A stretch of DNA of 64,000 nucleotides from CAWVWD01 sp045106825. GTDB lineage: Bacteria > Bacteroidota > Bacteroidia > Chitinophagales > Saprospiraceae. Of the stretch, positions 25,963 through 35,126 are shown one piece after another. The notes beneath the pieces are model-generated. The model did no database searches. It saw only the letters and a list, made by a program, of their open reading frames with translations, and was not told the DNA's origin. Position 1 is the stretch's first letter. Each line of letters opens with the position of its first letter. Position numbers and translations under genes: made by a program. The DNA is taken from NCBI GenBank assembly GCA_045106825.1, contig JBGCFH010000071.1:1-64000 (forward strand). The letters are read 5' to 3'.

Positions 25963-26766
25963 CTACAAAAGGGTGTATTCATCATCATTTTCATCATTAT
26001 CCTTATATGGGTTTTTTGATTCGTCAGGTATAAAGTCAAATTCATTACTTACAATTGTATCATCAGTTATTTGTTCGTCTGTATTGAAAGGAGACATTTG
26101 CTGATGTATTTTAATCATTCTGCGACTCAATACAATTCCAATAACTAATGTCACCATAGTTAAACCTGCTAAAGCTGGAAAATTTTTCTGAAAAATAAAG
26201 AAATCATAAGCACCATGTAAAGCGATTGCACCGATTAAACCTTGTAATAATAATGGTACTTTATTCGTGTCCGAAAACTTAGCTAAACCCACATAATATC
26301 CCATTATTACAGCGAAAGCTGCATGAGCAGGAACAGCCGTAAATGCTCGCATAATAGTTGTTTGAATTCCATAATTTGTAGCATAAAGAATATTTTCTAA
26401 AGTCGCAAAACCCATTCCTATCATCACAGCGTACACAATACCATCAAGCGGCTCATCAAACTCATTTTTATTATAAATATAACCTCTTAGAAAAACATAC
26501 TTTACCAACTCTTCACTACCTGCAACGACAACAAAAGCAAAAATAGCGGTGGTCAAAATATCTGGCGAAACATCATAACCCAGACTCATTCCCCAGCGTT
26601 CTAACCAAATCGCTGGTAAGGTACTTAATGCACCAAAAAGAAAACACCAAATCAAGTATTTATGTGGTTCTTTATCATGTATATCTTTATAATAAATATA
26701 AACAGCAATTAATAAACCTGGTAAAGTCGCTAATATTAAATTTAGTACATCTATTGTTGTAGTCAT
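25963..26766 (-). CDS. PrsW-family intramembrane metalloprotease
   Basis: 267 residues with about seven membrane segments. Conserved active-site elements are visible: the glutamate pair in AGSEELVKYVFL, FATLENILYA, and the His in AVPAHAAFAVIMGYYVG plus ALHGAYDFF. This is the PrsW/abortive-infection (CPBP-like) metalloprotease type. Family knowledge: PrsW of Bacillus cleaves the anti-sigma factor RsiW at site 1. An ECF sigma gene lies 8 kb away but with no anti-sigma next to either, so no link can be claimed. The C-terminus is a Asp/Glu-rich cytosolic tail. Monocistronic. Confidence 0.9.
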   Translation of the reverse strand: MTTTIDVLNLILATLPGLLIAVYIYYKDIHDKEPHKYLIWCFLFGALSTLPAIWLERWGMSLGYDVSPDILTTAIFAFVVVAGSEELVKYVFLRGYIYNKNEFDEPLDGIVYAVMIGMGFATLENILYATNYGIQTTIMRAFTAVPAHAAFAVIMGYYVGLAKFSDTNKVPLLLQGLIGAIALHGAYDFFIFQKNFPALAGLTMVTLVIGIVLSRRMIKIHQQMSPFNTDEQITDDTIVSNEFDFIPDESKNPYKDNDENDDEYTLL

Positions 26767-26887
26767 AAGGTTAATTTTTAATATTGTTAATCAAAGATAA
26801 ACAAATCTGATTATCAAAACTTAATTATCGTTTGTATGATTATCATAATTCTAAGCGTAATATCACACTTACCTTTTATAGTTTTTG

Positions 26888-26895
26888 TAAATTTG
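26888..26895 (+). promoter_or_regulatory. -7 element before folD
   Basis: TAAATTTG matches TAnnTTTG; about 90 nt before the start. No good TTG at the standard spacing. Confidence 0.4.
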
Positions 26896-26983
26896 CAACC
26901 TAATTATTTTGAAACAAGACGATTTTAGATATTTGATAATACTCAATGACATCATCTAATATCTAACATTTAATTCTAAATAA

Positions 26984-27862
26984 ATGCAAATAATTGATGG
27001 TAAGGCACTTGCAAAAACTATAAAAGCAGAGTTAGCCACAGAAGTAGAAAAATTGAAAGCAAACGGTGGAAAAATTCCTCATTTAGCAGCAGTTTTAGTA
27101 GGTGATAATCCAGCAAGTCAAGTTTATGTAAGAAATAAAGTCCGTTCTTGCGAAAAAATTGGATTTAAATCTACTTTAGTTCGCAAGGGTGTTGACACAA
27201 CAGAAGCAGAACTACTGGAAATAATTAACCAATTGAATAACGATACTGATATTGACGGCTTTATCGTTCAATTACCATTACCAAATCATATAGACGAAAC
27301 AAAAGTCACTTTGGCAATTGATCCAAAAAAAGATGTTGACGGTTTTCATCCAATGAATTTTGGTAGAATGTCGCAAGGATTACCATGTTATATTCCTGCG
27401 ACACCTTACGGAATTTTGGTAATGTTAGAGCGTTATGGTATTGAGACTTCCGGTAAAAACTGTGTCGTTGTCGGTCGTAGTAATATCGTCGGAACACCAA
27501 TGAGTATTTTGATGTCTCGAAAGTCAAAAGTAGGAAACTGTACCGTAACACTAACACATAGTAGAACAAAAGACTTAAAAGCAGAAACACTTCGTGCAGA
27601 CATTATTATTGCAGCGATTGGGATTCCAAACTTCATTACTTCTGATATGGTCAAAGAAGGTGTTGTAATTATTGATGTTGGAATTAATCGTGTTGATGAT
27701 GCTACAAGAAAACGTGGTTATCGCTTAGTTGGTGATGTGGATTTTGATGGCGTTGCACCAAAGTCAAGTTTTATCACTCCAGTTCCTGGAGGTGTTGGAC
27801 AAATGACCGTCACAGCGTTATTAATGAATACAATGAAGTCTGCTAAAGGTGAAATTTATTAG
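26984..27862 (+). CDS. folD: FolD, methylene-THF dehydrogenase / methenyl-THF cyclohydrolase
   Basis: 292 residues, typical length. N-terminal catalytic domain with the YVRNKVRSCEKIGF helix carrying the conserved catalytic Tyr and Lys, VQLPLPNHID and KDVDGFHP; NADP-binding Rossmann domain with VVVGRSNIVGTPMS; C-terminal PVPGGVGQMTVTALLMNT signature. Interconverts 5,10-methylene-, 5,10-methenyl- and 10-formyl-THF for purine, formyl-Met-tRNA and one-carbon supply. Its own terminator follows 30 nt after the stop. Confidence 0.97.
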   Translation: MQIIDGKALAKTIKAELATEVEKLKANGGKIPHLAAVLVGDNPASQVYVRNKVRSCEKIGFKSTLVRKGVDTTEAELLEIINQLNNDTDIDGFIVQLPLPNHIDETKVTLAIDPKKDVDGFHPMNFGRMSQGLPCYIPATPYGILVMLERYGIETSGKNCVVVGRSNIVGTPMSILMSRKSKVGNCTVTLTHSRTKDLKAETLRADIIIAAIGIPNFITSDMVKEGVVIIDVGINRVDDATRKRGYRLVGDVDFDGVAPKSSFITPVPGGVGQMTVTALLMNTMKSAKGEIY

Positions 27863-28367
27863 GAAATTAGTATTCGGATGTATTTATCTATAAAGACCCG
27901 ACAGTTTTTTTTAAAAAAACTGTCGGGTTTGATAATCAATAAGTTACGATGTTTTTATTGTTTTTAATATCAAAATATTTGGATAAATATTGTTAATTAA
28001 GTTCGCTTAAATATTTGATTTACAATTATTTATAAATCCTGTAAAACCTGTCGAAGTACTTAGTTTATGAAATTTATTTATGATGAAAAATGCTATGTAA
28101 ATTCGTCAATTTCGAGTTTTTGAGGTAGTAATTTAACAACCAAATCGTTAGGTGAATCTAAGACTTTACAAGTATTCCTTTTGCAAAGTTATTATTCATA
28201 ATGACAACTTTAATCAAGCCAAACGTCACCTTCCATACATTTATACAAGAAGAATAATTGTTATATTGGGCAATTATTTAAAAACCAAAGCATTTTGTTA
28301 GTGATTCGAGATTAGGTGTTAGTTTTTTTGCTAATGACTAATCACCAATCAACAATCAGAAAAGTAA
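27863..28367. other. Intergenic region, terminator then featureless sequence
   Basis: 505 bp. After the folD terminator only AT-rich sequence is seen, with a short ATCCTGTAAAACCTGTC word (28037-28053) like the ACAGGAT repeat at 55041 and a degenerate inverted word GTGTTAGT...ACTAATCACC near 28316-28347. Confidence 0.45.
27895..27931 (+). terminator. Intrinsic terminator of folD
   Basis: GACCCGACAGTTTTTT and AAAAAACTGTCGGGTTT arms with very short loop. Confidence 0.85.
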
Positions 28368-28880
28368 ATGGATCCGAGAGAAGGAACACAAGTTATTTCT
28401 GAACAAGTACAAAACTTATTGGACTTGATGAATAACGAAGATTATAGCCAACCGCTGAATACTTTCAATGGTTCGTCAATTGGACAACATATCAGACATA
28501 TTGTGGATTTTTATTTGTGTTTAATTAATGGACTGGAAGCAGCTAATATTAATTATGATAAACGAAAACGAAATCCAAATATTGAAAAAGATTGCCTTAT
28601 GGCAAAAGGTATGATGGCAATGATAGGAAAGAGAATACAAACGATAGACATCGAAAAATCTGTTATGGTTTGTTCTTCGTTTGTCGCAAATGAAAATGTT
28701 GAGTTAAAACTAATTCCATCCTCCATCGGACGAGAGTTGATGTATGCCTACGATCATGCGATTCATCATTTAGCGATTATTAAGATTGGTATGAAAATCC
28801 ATTTTCCCGAAATTTCAATTAGTAAAGATTTGGGTGTTGCACCTTCTACTTTAAAATACAGACAACAATGTGTACAGTAA
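28368..28880 (+). CDS. DinB-like four-helix protein
   Basis: 170 residues. Helical bundle with metal-type His positions of the DinB/YfiT superfamily: SIGQHIRHIVDFYLCL (~42-57) and YDHAIHHLAIIKIGM (~127-141). These resemble thiol- or metal-dependent DinB proteins; actual activity unknown. It ends VAPSTLKYRQQCVQ, and its last 13 nt overlap the start of the NRDE gene, so the two are translationally coupled. Confidence 0.83.
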   Translation: MDPREGTQVISEQVQNLLDLMNNEDYSQPLNTFNGSSIGQHIRHIVDFYLCLINGLEAANINYDKRKRNPNIEKDCLMAKGMMAMIGKRIQTIDIEKSVMVCSSFVANENVELKLIPSSIGRELMYAYDHAIHHLAIIKIGMKIHFPEISISKDLGVAPSTLKYRQQCVQ

Positions 28881-29620
28881 CTTACTTACCTCAACCTAAT
28901 GATAATTTTATATTAACTTCAAGTCGAGATATTTCTATCCAAAGACTTCCAGCCACATTTCCTAAAACAGTTGATACCTCAAATGGGAAAATTATCTTTC
29001 CTAAAGATGGACAAGCTGGCGGTACATGGATAGGAACAAGCGAAATAGGAAGAACTGTTGTTTTATTAAATGGTGGATTTGAGAATCACATTTTTTCACC
29101 ATCTTATACTCGTAGTCGAGGTACAATTGTTCGAGAATTATTGGAAACCAAAAATGCTTGGTCGTATTTGCAAAATAGCGTTTTGACGAATATAGAACCC
29201 TTTACATTATTAATTATTGATACTACGAGTGAACTTGCACTGTGGGAATTTGTCTGGGATGGTGAACGAAAATACTTCAAGCAATTAAATAAATATCAAC
29301 CGCTAATTTACTCTTCTTCAACACTTTATGATGATACTATGAAAATGAAAAGGAATCAATGGTTCGAAGATTGGTTATTACAAAATCCATATTATAAATC
29401 AACTGATATTTTAAATTTTCATGAAACAGCAGGAGAAGGCAATCATAACGAATCTATATTTTTAAAGCGAGATAATATACAAACCGCAAGTATTACATCA
29501 ATTCAAAAACAAGATAATTTAGCAACTATTTTTTATTATGATACAATAATGGACAGATTTCATTATAGTTATTTTGAGTATGAAACTCAAGATGAAGTTG
29601 CTTTGAATATAGCACTGTAA
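28868..29620 (+). CDS. NRDE (TANGO2-like) family protein
   Basis: 250 residues. The start MCTVTYLPQPNDNFILTSSRD has the invariant Cys2 of the Ntn-hydrolase-like NRDE/TANGO2 family. The name-giving N-R-D-E motif is replaced by S-R-D-I here (SSRDISIQR), yet GGTWIGTSEIGRTVVLLNGG (the second hallmark, GGTW.G....G....L.N) is intact. Family members occur from bacteria to man, with an unclear biochemical role (possibly haem or acyl-chain handling). Cotranslated with the DinB-like gene; a 37-nt hairpin follows at 29630. Confidence 0.87.
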   Translation: MCTVTYLPQPNDNFILTSSRDISIQRLPATFPKTVDTSNGKIIFPKDGQAGGTWIGTSEIGRTVVLLNGGFENHIFSPSYTRSRGTIVRELLETKNAWSYLQNSVLTNIEPFTLLIIDTTSELALWEFVWDGERKYFKQLNKYQPLIYSSSTLYDDTMKMKRNQWFEDWLLQNPYYKSTDILNFHETAGEGNHNESIFLKRDNIQTASITSIQKQDNLATIFYYDTIMDRFHYSYFEYETQDEVALNIAL

Positions 29621-29629
29621 ATCAATAAT

Positions 29630-29666
29630 TTAAGTATCGAATATTTCAAAAATATCCGATACTTAA
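29630..29666. terminator. Hairpin after the NRDE gene
   Basis: TTAAGTATCGAATATTT and AATATCCGATACTTAA pair nearly perfectly. No long T-run follows, so termination is only possible. Confidence 0.5.
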
Positions 29667-29805
29667 ACCTGTCAATTTCAAACCCTGAAAGGAATAAAAT
29701 CAAGGAAAATGATTTTTATAAATCAAAATGAGTAAAATTGAATGATTTTTGAGGTTATCAGTAAATTGAGATGCTATTTTGCAAATCCTAAAAGTTTATC
29801 CTAAA

Positions 29806-30384
29806 ATGAAACAATTATTTTTATTTCTATTATTAATAAGTTGTTGCGGCTTTTCTAATATTTGTAAAGGTCAAATAGATACTTTAGTTATTAATAAAGT
29901 TGGTGTGGAAATATTTGAAGCATTTAAAAAGGAATCAACGGAGCATTATCAACAAACCTTGATGGCAAAGTCAGATTACAGAAATATAATCCGAAAAACA
30001 AAATGGGATTTGTTTCCTAAAAATAAGTTTAAGGAAGGTTATAATTTTTTAATCAAAAAGGAAGAGCGTCAGTTTAACTTAGTTGTTCAAAATGGAGCAT
30101 ATCAAGAGATCAACTGGTCAAATATTGAATTTGAAAAATTCATATTTCATTCAGAAGAAACACAACTAATTAATCAAACACAGCCCGAACCTGCTGGTTT
30201 TATGGTTAATTGTCATTTAGTATTCAAGATAGATACGGAGTATTATACGATAGTTGGAATCGAATTATTGAAATGCGGAAAAGACTATAAGGTTTTTCAT
30301 TCACCAGAAGGTGTTTATCCTATACGATTAGAAAAATATGTTGCAGCCGATTCTATTAACTTAGATAAAAATGGTAGAGATTAA
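29806..30384 (+). CDS. Secreted protein of unknown function
   Basis: 192 residues from ATG 29806; an upstream in-frame TTG (29779) is ignored because the signal peptide begins at this ATG (MKQLFLFLLLISCCGFSNIC, cleavage near KGQ). A lipobox-like LLISCCG is present but the Ala/Gly-Cys spacing is not decisive. Mature part is small, Lys/Glu-rich alpha/beta with single Cys residues in VNCHLVF and LLKCGKDY. No domain recognised. Confidence 0.68.
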   Translation: MKQLFLFLLLISCCGFSNICKGQIDTLVINKVGVEIFEAFKKESTEHYQQTLMAKSDYRNIIRKTKWDLFPKNKFKEGYNFLIKKEERQFNLVVQNGAYQEINWSNIEFEKFIFHSEETQLINQTQPEPAGFMVNCHLVFKIDTEYYTIVGIELLKCGKDYKVFHSPEGVYPIRLEKYVAADSINLDKNGRD

Positions 30385-30469
30385 TTTTTCAATCGGTATA
30401 AAAAAACTATTTTAGCTTCACCAATAACTTTTTAAGAAATTATCAACAACATTACGATACCTTTTTTAC

Positions 30470-31618
30470 ATGAAAATTATTCACCTTGTACTTGGTAAAG
30501 CGAATCCCGAAAGAATGAACGGCGTTAATAAAGTCGCTCATAACTTAGTGACGACACAGACAAACTTAGGTTATGATGTGACGCTTTGGGGAATTACGGA
30601 AAATTTGGTACACAATTATCCGCCTCGCAATTATAAAACAGTGCTTTTTCAAGCGATTGATAGTCGATTGAAGGTACATCATTCGATAGAAGAAGCTATC
30701 AAAGCATTACCGAAAGATACTGTTTTTCATATTCATGGCTCATTTATAAAAGAGTTTTACGTTATTTCAAAACTATTAAAAAAAGCCAATATTCCTTACG
30801 TTTATACTTCGCATGGTTCGCTCGGTCCAGCTGCGATGCAACAAAATGCTTTAGTGAAAAAATACTATTTTATCTTTCTTGAACGAATGATTCTTAGAAA
30901 TGCTAAAGCGGTACATTTGTTAGGAAATACAGAAGTGAAAAATGTCAAACGGCTAATGCCAAAAGCCAGTAATACGATAAAAATACCAAATGGACAAAAT
31001 CTTTCAGAAATTCCTCATATTCAAGTAGATAAGACAAATCGTATAATGCCAATTTTTGGTTTCTTAGGACGTTTGGACAAAAATCATAAAGGCTTAGATT
31101 TGTTGTTAGATGGTTTTGCTATTTATATAAAAAATGGTGGAACAGGAACGATAGAATTTGTTGGAAATGGTCCCGATATGGATTTTTTGAAATCAAAAGG
31201 TGAAACCTTAGGAATTGCAGATAAACTCATATTTCATGGTGCAAAATATGGTGATGAGAAGTTCGATTATTTAGCTCATTTTGATGTGTTTTTACATACT
31301 TCTCGAATGGAAGGTTTTCCGACAGCGGTTTTAGAAGCGGCTGCGATGTCGCTGCCATGTTTGTGTAGTGAAGAGACTAATGCCAATGATTATTTGCGTC
31401 AATGGAATGCAGGTTATCCTTATAAAGAAAATACACCAAAAGAAATCGCTCGTCAATTACAATTGGCAGAAGCTGATTTTTATAATAAAACACTACAAGC
31501 AAAGGGACAAAATGCTCGAAAAATGATTGAAACAGATTTTACTTGGGAAAAAATCACGAGAGCATTGATTGAAGTTTATGAAGTCGATCCTGAACTTTTG
31601 TCAAACTTACCAATCTAA
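30470..31618 (+). CDS. Family 4 glycosyltransferase
   Basis: 382 residues, GT-B fold. The N-terminal acceptor domain has HGSFIKEFYV and HGSLGPAAMQQN; the C-terminal donor domain has FLGRLDKNHKGLDLLLDGF and the nucleotide-sugar EX7E region in SRMEGFPTAVLEAAAMSLPC. Transfers a sugar with retention, probably in exopolysaccharide or LPS assembly, but no polysaccharide gene cluster surrounds it, so the acceptor is unknown. The gene starts ATG 30470 and ends close to a clean gap. Confidence 0.9.
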   Translation: MKIIHLVLGKANPERMNGVNKVAHNLVTTQTNLGYDVTLWGITENLVHNYPPRNYKTVLFQAIDSRLKVHHSIEEAIKALPKDTVFHIHGSFIKEFYVISKLLKKANIPYVYTSHGSLGPAAMQQNALVKKYYFIFLERMILRNAKAVHLLGNTEVKNVKRLMPKASNTIKIPNGQNLSEIPHIQVDKTNRIMPIFGFLGRLDKNHKGLDLLLDGFAIYIKNGGTGTIEFVGNGPDMDFLKSKGETLGIADKLIFHGAKYGDEKFDYLAHFDVFLHTSRMEGFPTAVLEAAAMSLPCLCSEETNANDYLRQWNAGYPYKENTPKEIARQLQLAEADFYNKTLQAKGQNARKMIETDFTWEKITRALIEVYEVDPELLSNLPI

Positions 31619-31859
31619 TTGGATTATTGAATCGTTTTTGATGTTTTTTATGTGAAATTCGTACGATTATAATTTATGTCAAATAGAATTGAAAATTCCC
31701 GAAAATCCCTTAAACCAAATCACCGATTTATACATTTTAACTCGTATTATTGCGATGATTTTTCAGAACGATTAAACGGTTGAATTATTAAACTGTTATT
31801 GAGAAATGTTTTGAAAGAATATTTTGAAAGAACAGTTAACGATACAGAACTAAAAAACT

Positions 31860-32981
31860 ATGAGTGCAAATTTTCACAATCTAAAAGTAAAAGCGGTAAA
31901 GCAAGAAACGAAAGATGCAATTTCGATAACGTTTGATATTCCGAGTGAGAAAGCAGCTATTTTTAAATATAAGCAAGGTCAATATATTACATTACGATTT
32001 TATTTGGATGATAGAGAGGTTCGTAGAGCATATTCAATGTCGTCAAGTCCATTAGATAATCGCTTGACGGTTACGGTGAAGCGTATTGAGGGCGGTTTGG
32101 TTTCAAATTGGATAAATGATCGAGTGAAAATCGGAAGTGAAGTCGAAGTGATGTCGCCGCAAGGTCGTTTTTATACAACTTTGAAACATGAAAATCGTAA
32201 AACGTATTATTTGTTTGGTGGCGGAAGTGGTATTACACCATTGATGTCTATTGCAAAAACAGCTTTGGAGAAAGAACCTCAAAGTACAATCTTCTTGTTT
32301 TATGGAAATAATGATGAGGAAAGTATTATTTTTAAAGATGAATTAGCAGCATTAGAAAAACGCTACGAAGGACAATTTTTTGTAACACATATTTTGCAAA
32401 GTCCAGTTAAACATAAGCAAGGAAGTGGTCTGTCAAGTTTGTTTAAAAAGTCAGTGATGACTTGGAAAGGAAAAATTGGCGTTCCTGACCAAAAACAAAC
32501 GGGTTTGTTTCTGGATGAAAATCCACCTCGAAATAAGGCAGTGGAATATTTCATTTGTGGGCCAGCTCCGATGATGGATTCCGTAGAAGCCGTTTTATTA
32601 GAACGTAGTGTCGATAAAAAAAATCTACATTTAGAACGTTTCTCCTCTTTGAAATCTCCAGCAGACGAAGCAACAACAACAGAAAGCACCACAACTAATT
32701 CGGGTGACAGTCAACTTATTGTGCATTTAGATGGAAAACGTATCGAAACAACGATTACCGCAAAACAGACTATTTTAGATGCGTTATTAAAAATAAAAGA
32801 AGAACCACCATATTCTTGTACAAGCGGTGCATGTTCGACTTGTATGGGCAAAACGCTGAAAGGTAAAGTCGAAATGGATGTTTGCTTTGCATTAGATGAT
32901 GATGAAGTAGAAGAAGGTTATATCTTGACGTGTCAAGCAAGAGCAAAATCAGCAGAAGTCGAGGTGACTTTTGATGTTTAA
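31860..32981 (+). CDS. PaaE-like ferredoxin-NAD(P)H reductase with C-terminal 2Fe-2S domain
   Basis: 373 residues. FAD domain ~1-105 with RRAYSMSSSP; NAD(P) domain ~115-260 with LFGGGSGITPLMSIA and YFICGPAPMMDSV; plant-type 2Fe-2S ferredoxin domain from ~285 with CTSGACSTCMGK and a fourth Cys in ILTCQARA. Architecture is that of PaaE, HCP reductase or phenol-hydroxylase reductase subunits. No phenylacetate (paa) genes are nearby; family members in Bacteroidota are usually stand-alone, so the electron acceptor is unknown. It is followed by a bidirectional hairpin at 32981. Confidence 0.9.
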   Translation: MSANFHNLKVKAVKQETKDAISITFDIPSEKAAIFKYKQGQYITLRFYLDDREVRRAYSMSSSPLDNRLTVTVKRIEGGLVSNWINDRVKIGSEVEVMSPQGRFYTTLKHENRKTYYLFGGGSGITPLMSIAKTALEKEPQSTIFLFYGNNDEESIIFKDELAALEKRYEGQFFVTHILQSPVKHKQGSGLSSLFKKSVMTWKGKIGVPDQKQTGLFLDENPPRNKAVEYFICGPAPMMDSVEAVLLERSVDKKNLHLERFSSLKSPADEATTTESTTTNSGDSQLIVHLDGKRIETTITAKQTILDALLKIKEEPPYSCTSGACSTCMGKTLKGKVEMDVCFALDDDEVEEGYILTCQARAKSAEVEVTFDV

Positions 32982-33046
32982 ATATTATTGGTTGACGATT
33001 TTATAAATATTTTGAATCAATTATCTATGAAATCGTCAACCAATAT
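32981..33046. terminator. Bidirectional hairpin between convergent genes
   Basis: ATTATTGGTTGACGATTT and AAATCGTCAACCAATATT pair over a 28-nt loop, ending both flanking transcripts; no strong T-run. Confidence 0.6.
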
Positions 33047-33047
33047 T

Positions 33048-33686
33048 CTACTCTGATTTCCAACCAAAACCAACTTTAAAAAATAAATGTCCCATTGGAA
33101 TAAATTGTCCAGTAGGAAATAGATTGAAGATAAAATTAGAATTTTCCGTAAATGTTGATTCGTTCATTCCATCAGGAATATTGTAAACAGAATAATCCAC
33201 ATATTGACCACCTACACGACCACCAAACTCCAAGGATATTTTTTCATATTGTCGCAATAAACCTCTCGTATAGTAAACTCCGATGGTTGAAAATGAAGTT
33301 GTTAATTCTAACAGACCATTTTCAATATGAAGTTCTACATTTTGTGAATATTGTTTTTGAAATCTTAATCCAACACCTTGAAACTTATTTGGCCCAAAAT
33401 CTATAGATTTGCGATACCAACGATATTCTACTAATGTTGAATGTGTGAATAAGGGAGCATTCGTAACGATAGAACTACTTCGAAGATAAATACCTCCTAA
33501 TTCATATTGTAAGGCTTGTCTTTCGCCAATATTATGCTCAAAAGAAAATTGAATACTTGGAAAAAATGGATTCATTAAATTTGTTGGTGAATATTTGATA
33601 ATTCGATAATTTTGAATTTCATCGGACTCTTGTGCATTCATGACAAAAGAAAATAGAAGAAGTAAAAATATTAGTTGAGTTTTCAT
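33048..33686 (-). CDS. Small outer-membrane beta-barrel-like protein, unknown
   Basis: 212 residues. Signal peptide ~1-18 (FSFVMNAQ). Alternating amphipathic strands (SIQFSFEHNIGERQALQYEL, GVGLRFQKQYSQNVELHIENG, LEFGGRVGGQYVDYSVY) and a terminal strand GHLFFKVGFGWKSE suggest an ~8-strand barrel, like the hypothetical at 62758. No family name is certain. It lies 29 bp from the lipoprotein gene at 33716 on the same strand and could share its transcript. Confidence 0.75.
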   Translation of the reverse strand: MKTQLIFLLLLFSFVMNAQESDEIQNYRIIKYSPTNLMNPFFPSIQFSFEHNIGERQALQYELGGIYLRSSSIVTNAPLFTHSTLVEYRWYRKSIDFGPNKFQGVGLRFQKQYSQNVELHIENGLLELTTSFSTIGVYYTRGLLRQYEKISLEFGGRVGGQYVDYSVYNIPDGMNESTFTENSNFIFNLFPTGQFIPMGHLFFKVGFGWKSE

Positions 33687-33715
33687 CGTAAAGAATTTTT
33701 TTTAATAAAAAAGGA

Positions 33716-34840
33716 TTAATCTTGTTCGATTTTAGTAATAAAATAAGCATCTCGATTATAGGTTTGTGATAATAAGATATAATTTCCATCAGTTAATTGG
33801 CAGGTAGAAATACCATATCTTGGAAGTATTTCACCAAAATCACTAATTTCACTAAAACGAAGCTGCCAAATTCGATGACCATTATCGTCTAACTTTGCAA
33901 AACAATAGTTATCATGATTTCCTTGATTCAATAATAACCAATGATTATCTTTTATCGGAGTCATAGAATGGAAATTGGAACTTCTTAAATCATTACGATA
34001 TTGAATTTCATTCGCTTCATTAAGAATAATCACATCTGAATTATAATCTGAATTTATCAAAAGTATGAAATCACCGTTTGAACGTTCCTGAATACTACTA
34101 AAATGTTCGTATTTATCTCTATCATCAATTATTATATCTTTATCCTCAAATATTTCTTCTTTAAGAATACTACCATTATTATTATCAATCTGTGCGAACC
34201 AAGGTTTAGTTGTATATGTACTATTTCTATTTGCTCCACCAACAGCAAATAAATTACCAGCACTATTGATTTTCATCGAATGAATTTCTATGGACTTTTG
34301 ACTAATAAATTGCTTTTCCCATGCTAAATTACCATTGAGGTTGACTTTGTATAAACGACTGCGTGCGTTTTCGTTTTGTCCAATCCTAAAAGCCAAATAA
34401 TAACCATCATTTCCTATCGCGATAGCTTTTATAAAAGGAGGTTGACTTGCTTCAAAATCAAATTGAGTTTCCCAAATAACATCCCAGTCCGCATTGGTTT
34501 TTGCTATCCAAATTTGGTCTTCTGTATTGCCACACAGCAAATATTCCTCATTATTGATTTTTTGAATTGCCTTAATGGGTTGTGTATAGCTTTTTTGCCA
34601 AAGCGAGTCACCTTCGGCTGAATATTTTCTAAGTTCCTCATTGAGTGCGACTACAAAACCATTGTCGGGTGTATTTTGTAAAGCGTAAGAATTTTGTTCA
34701 ATATTATTAAATTGTTGGTCATCATTGCCTCGATAAAGTTCTTTCTCCCAAATGGTATTTGGTGGTAAAACATTCAGTTCGTCTTTTGAGCAAGAAAATA
34801 AGATGACAAATAGTAAAGTGTACGTAATGATTTTTTTCAT
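33716..34840 (-). CDS. Lipoprotein with beta-propeller-like repeats
   Basis: 374 residues. Lipobox at Cys17 (LLFVILFSCSKDE). Repeated blades resemble the WD/PQQ-like signature of secreted propellers: GFVVALNEELRKYSAEGDSL, YLLCGNTEDQIWIAK, YLAFRIGQNENARSRLYKVN, LFAVGGANRNSTYTTKPWFA, each ~50 residues with DG/GN turns. Likely surface or periplasmic lipid-anchored. Ligand unknown. Upstream of, and divergent from, the VWA gene. Confidence 0.8.
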   Translation of the reverse strand: MKKIITYTLLFVILFSCSKDELNVLPPNTIWEKELYRGNDDQQFNNIEQNSYALQNTPDNGFVVALNEELRKYSAEGDSLWQKSYTQPIKAIQKINNEEYLLCGNTEDQIWIAKTNADWDVIWETQFDFEASQPPFIKAIAIGNDGYYLAFRIGQNENARSRLYKVNLNGNLAWEKQFISQKSIEIHSMKINSAGNLFAVGGANRNSTYTTKPWFAQIDNNNGSILKEEIFEDKDIIIDDRDKYEHFSSIQERSNGDFILLINSDYNSDVIILNEANEIQYRNDLRSSNFHSMTPIKDNHWLLLNQGNHDNYCFAKLDDNGHRIWQLRFSEISDFGEILPRYGISTCQLTDGNYILLSQTYNRDAYFITKIEQD

Positions 34841-35126
34841 AATGGTTTAATTTGAATTAAATGATATTGATAACAGAACGTTAACAATTGTTTTTTGCTT
34901 CTTCAAAATTAAGGTTCTTTGAAAAAAAACGAGAAACCAGTGCAAACTGTAATAAACCTAAATATACGAATTATTTGAAGTCATTTTTTATGTTGATGTT
35001 GCCTGCCACGAGTACTCAAGGGATTTTTGAAAGAACCAAATTAAAAAAAATACCCAACCAAAAAGAAAGTCCTTATCGTTGTTCTATCAATCAAATCAGA
35101 ATAATTATTAAAAACTTATTTAAAAA

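Noticed and set aside
25963..26766. PrsW as partner of the ECF sigma gene at 17228
   Set aside because: They lie 8 kb apart and no anti-sigma gene is visible, so no functional link can be drawn.
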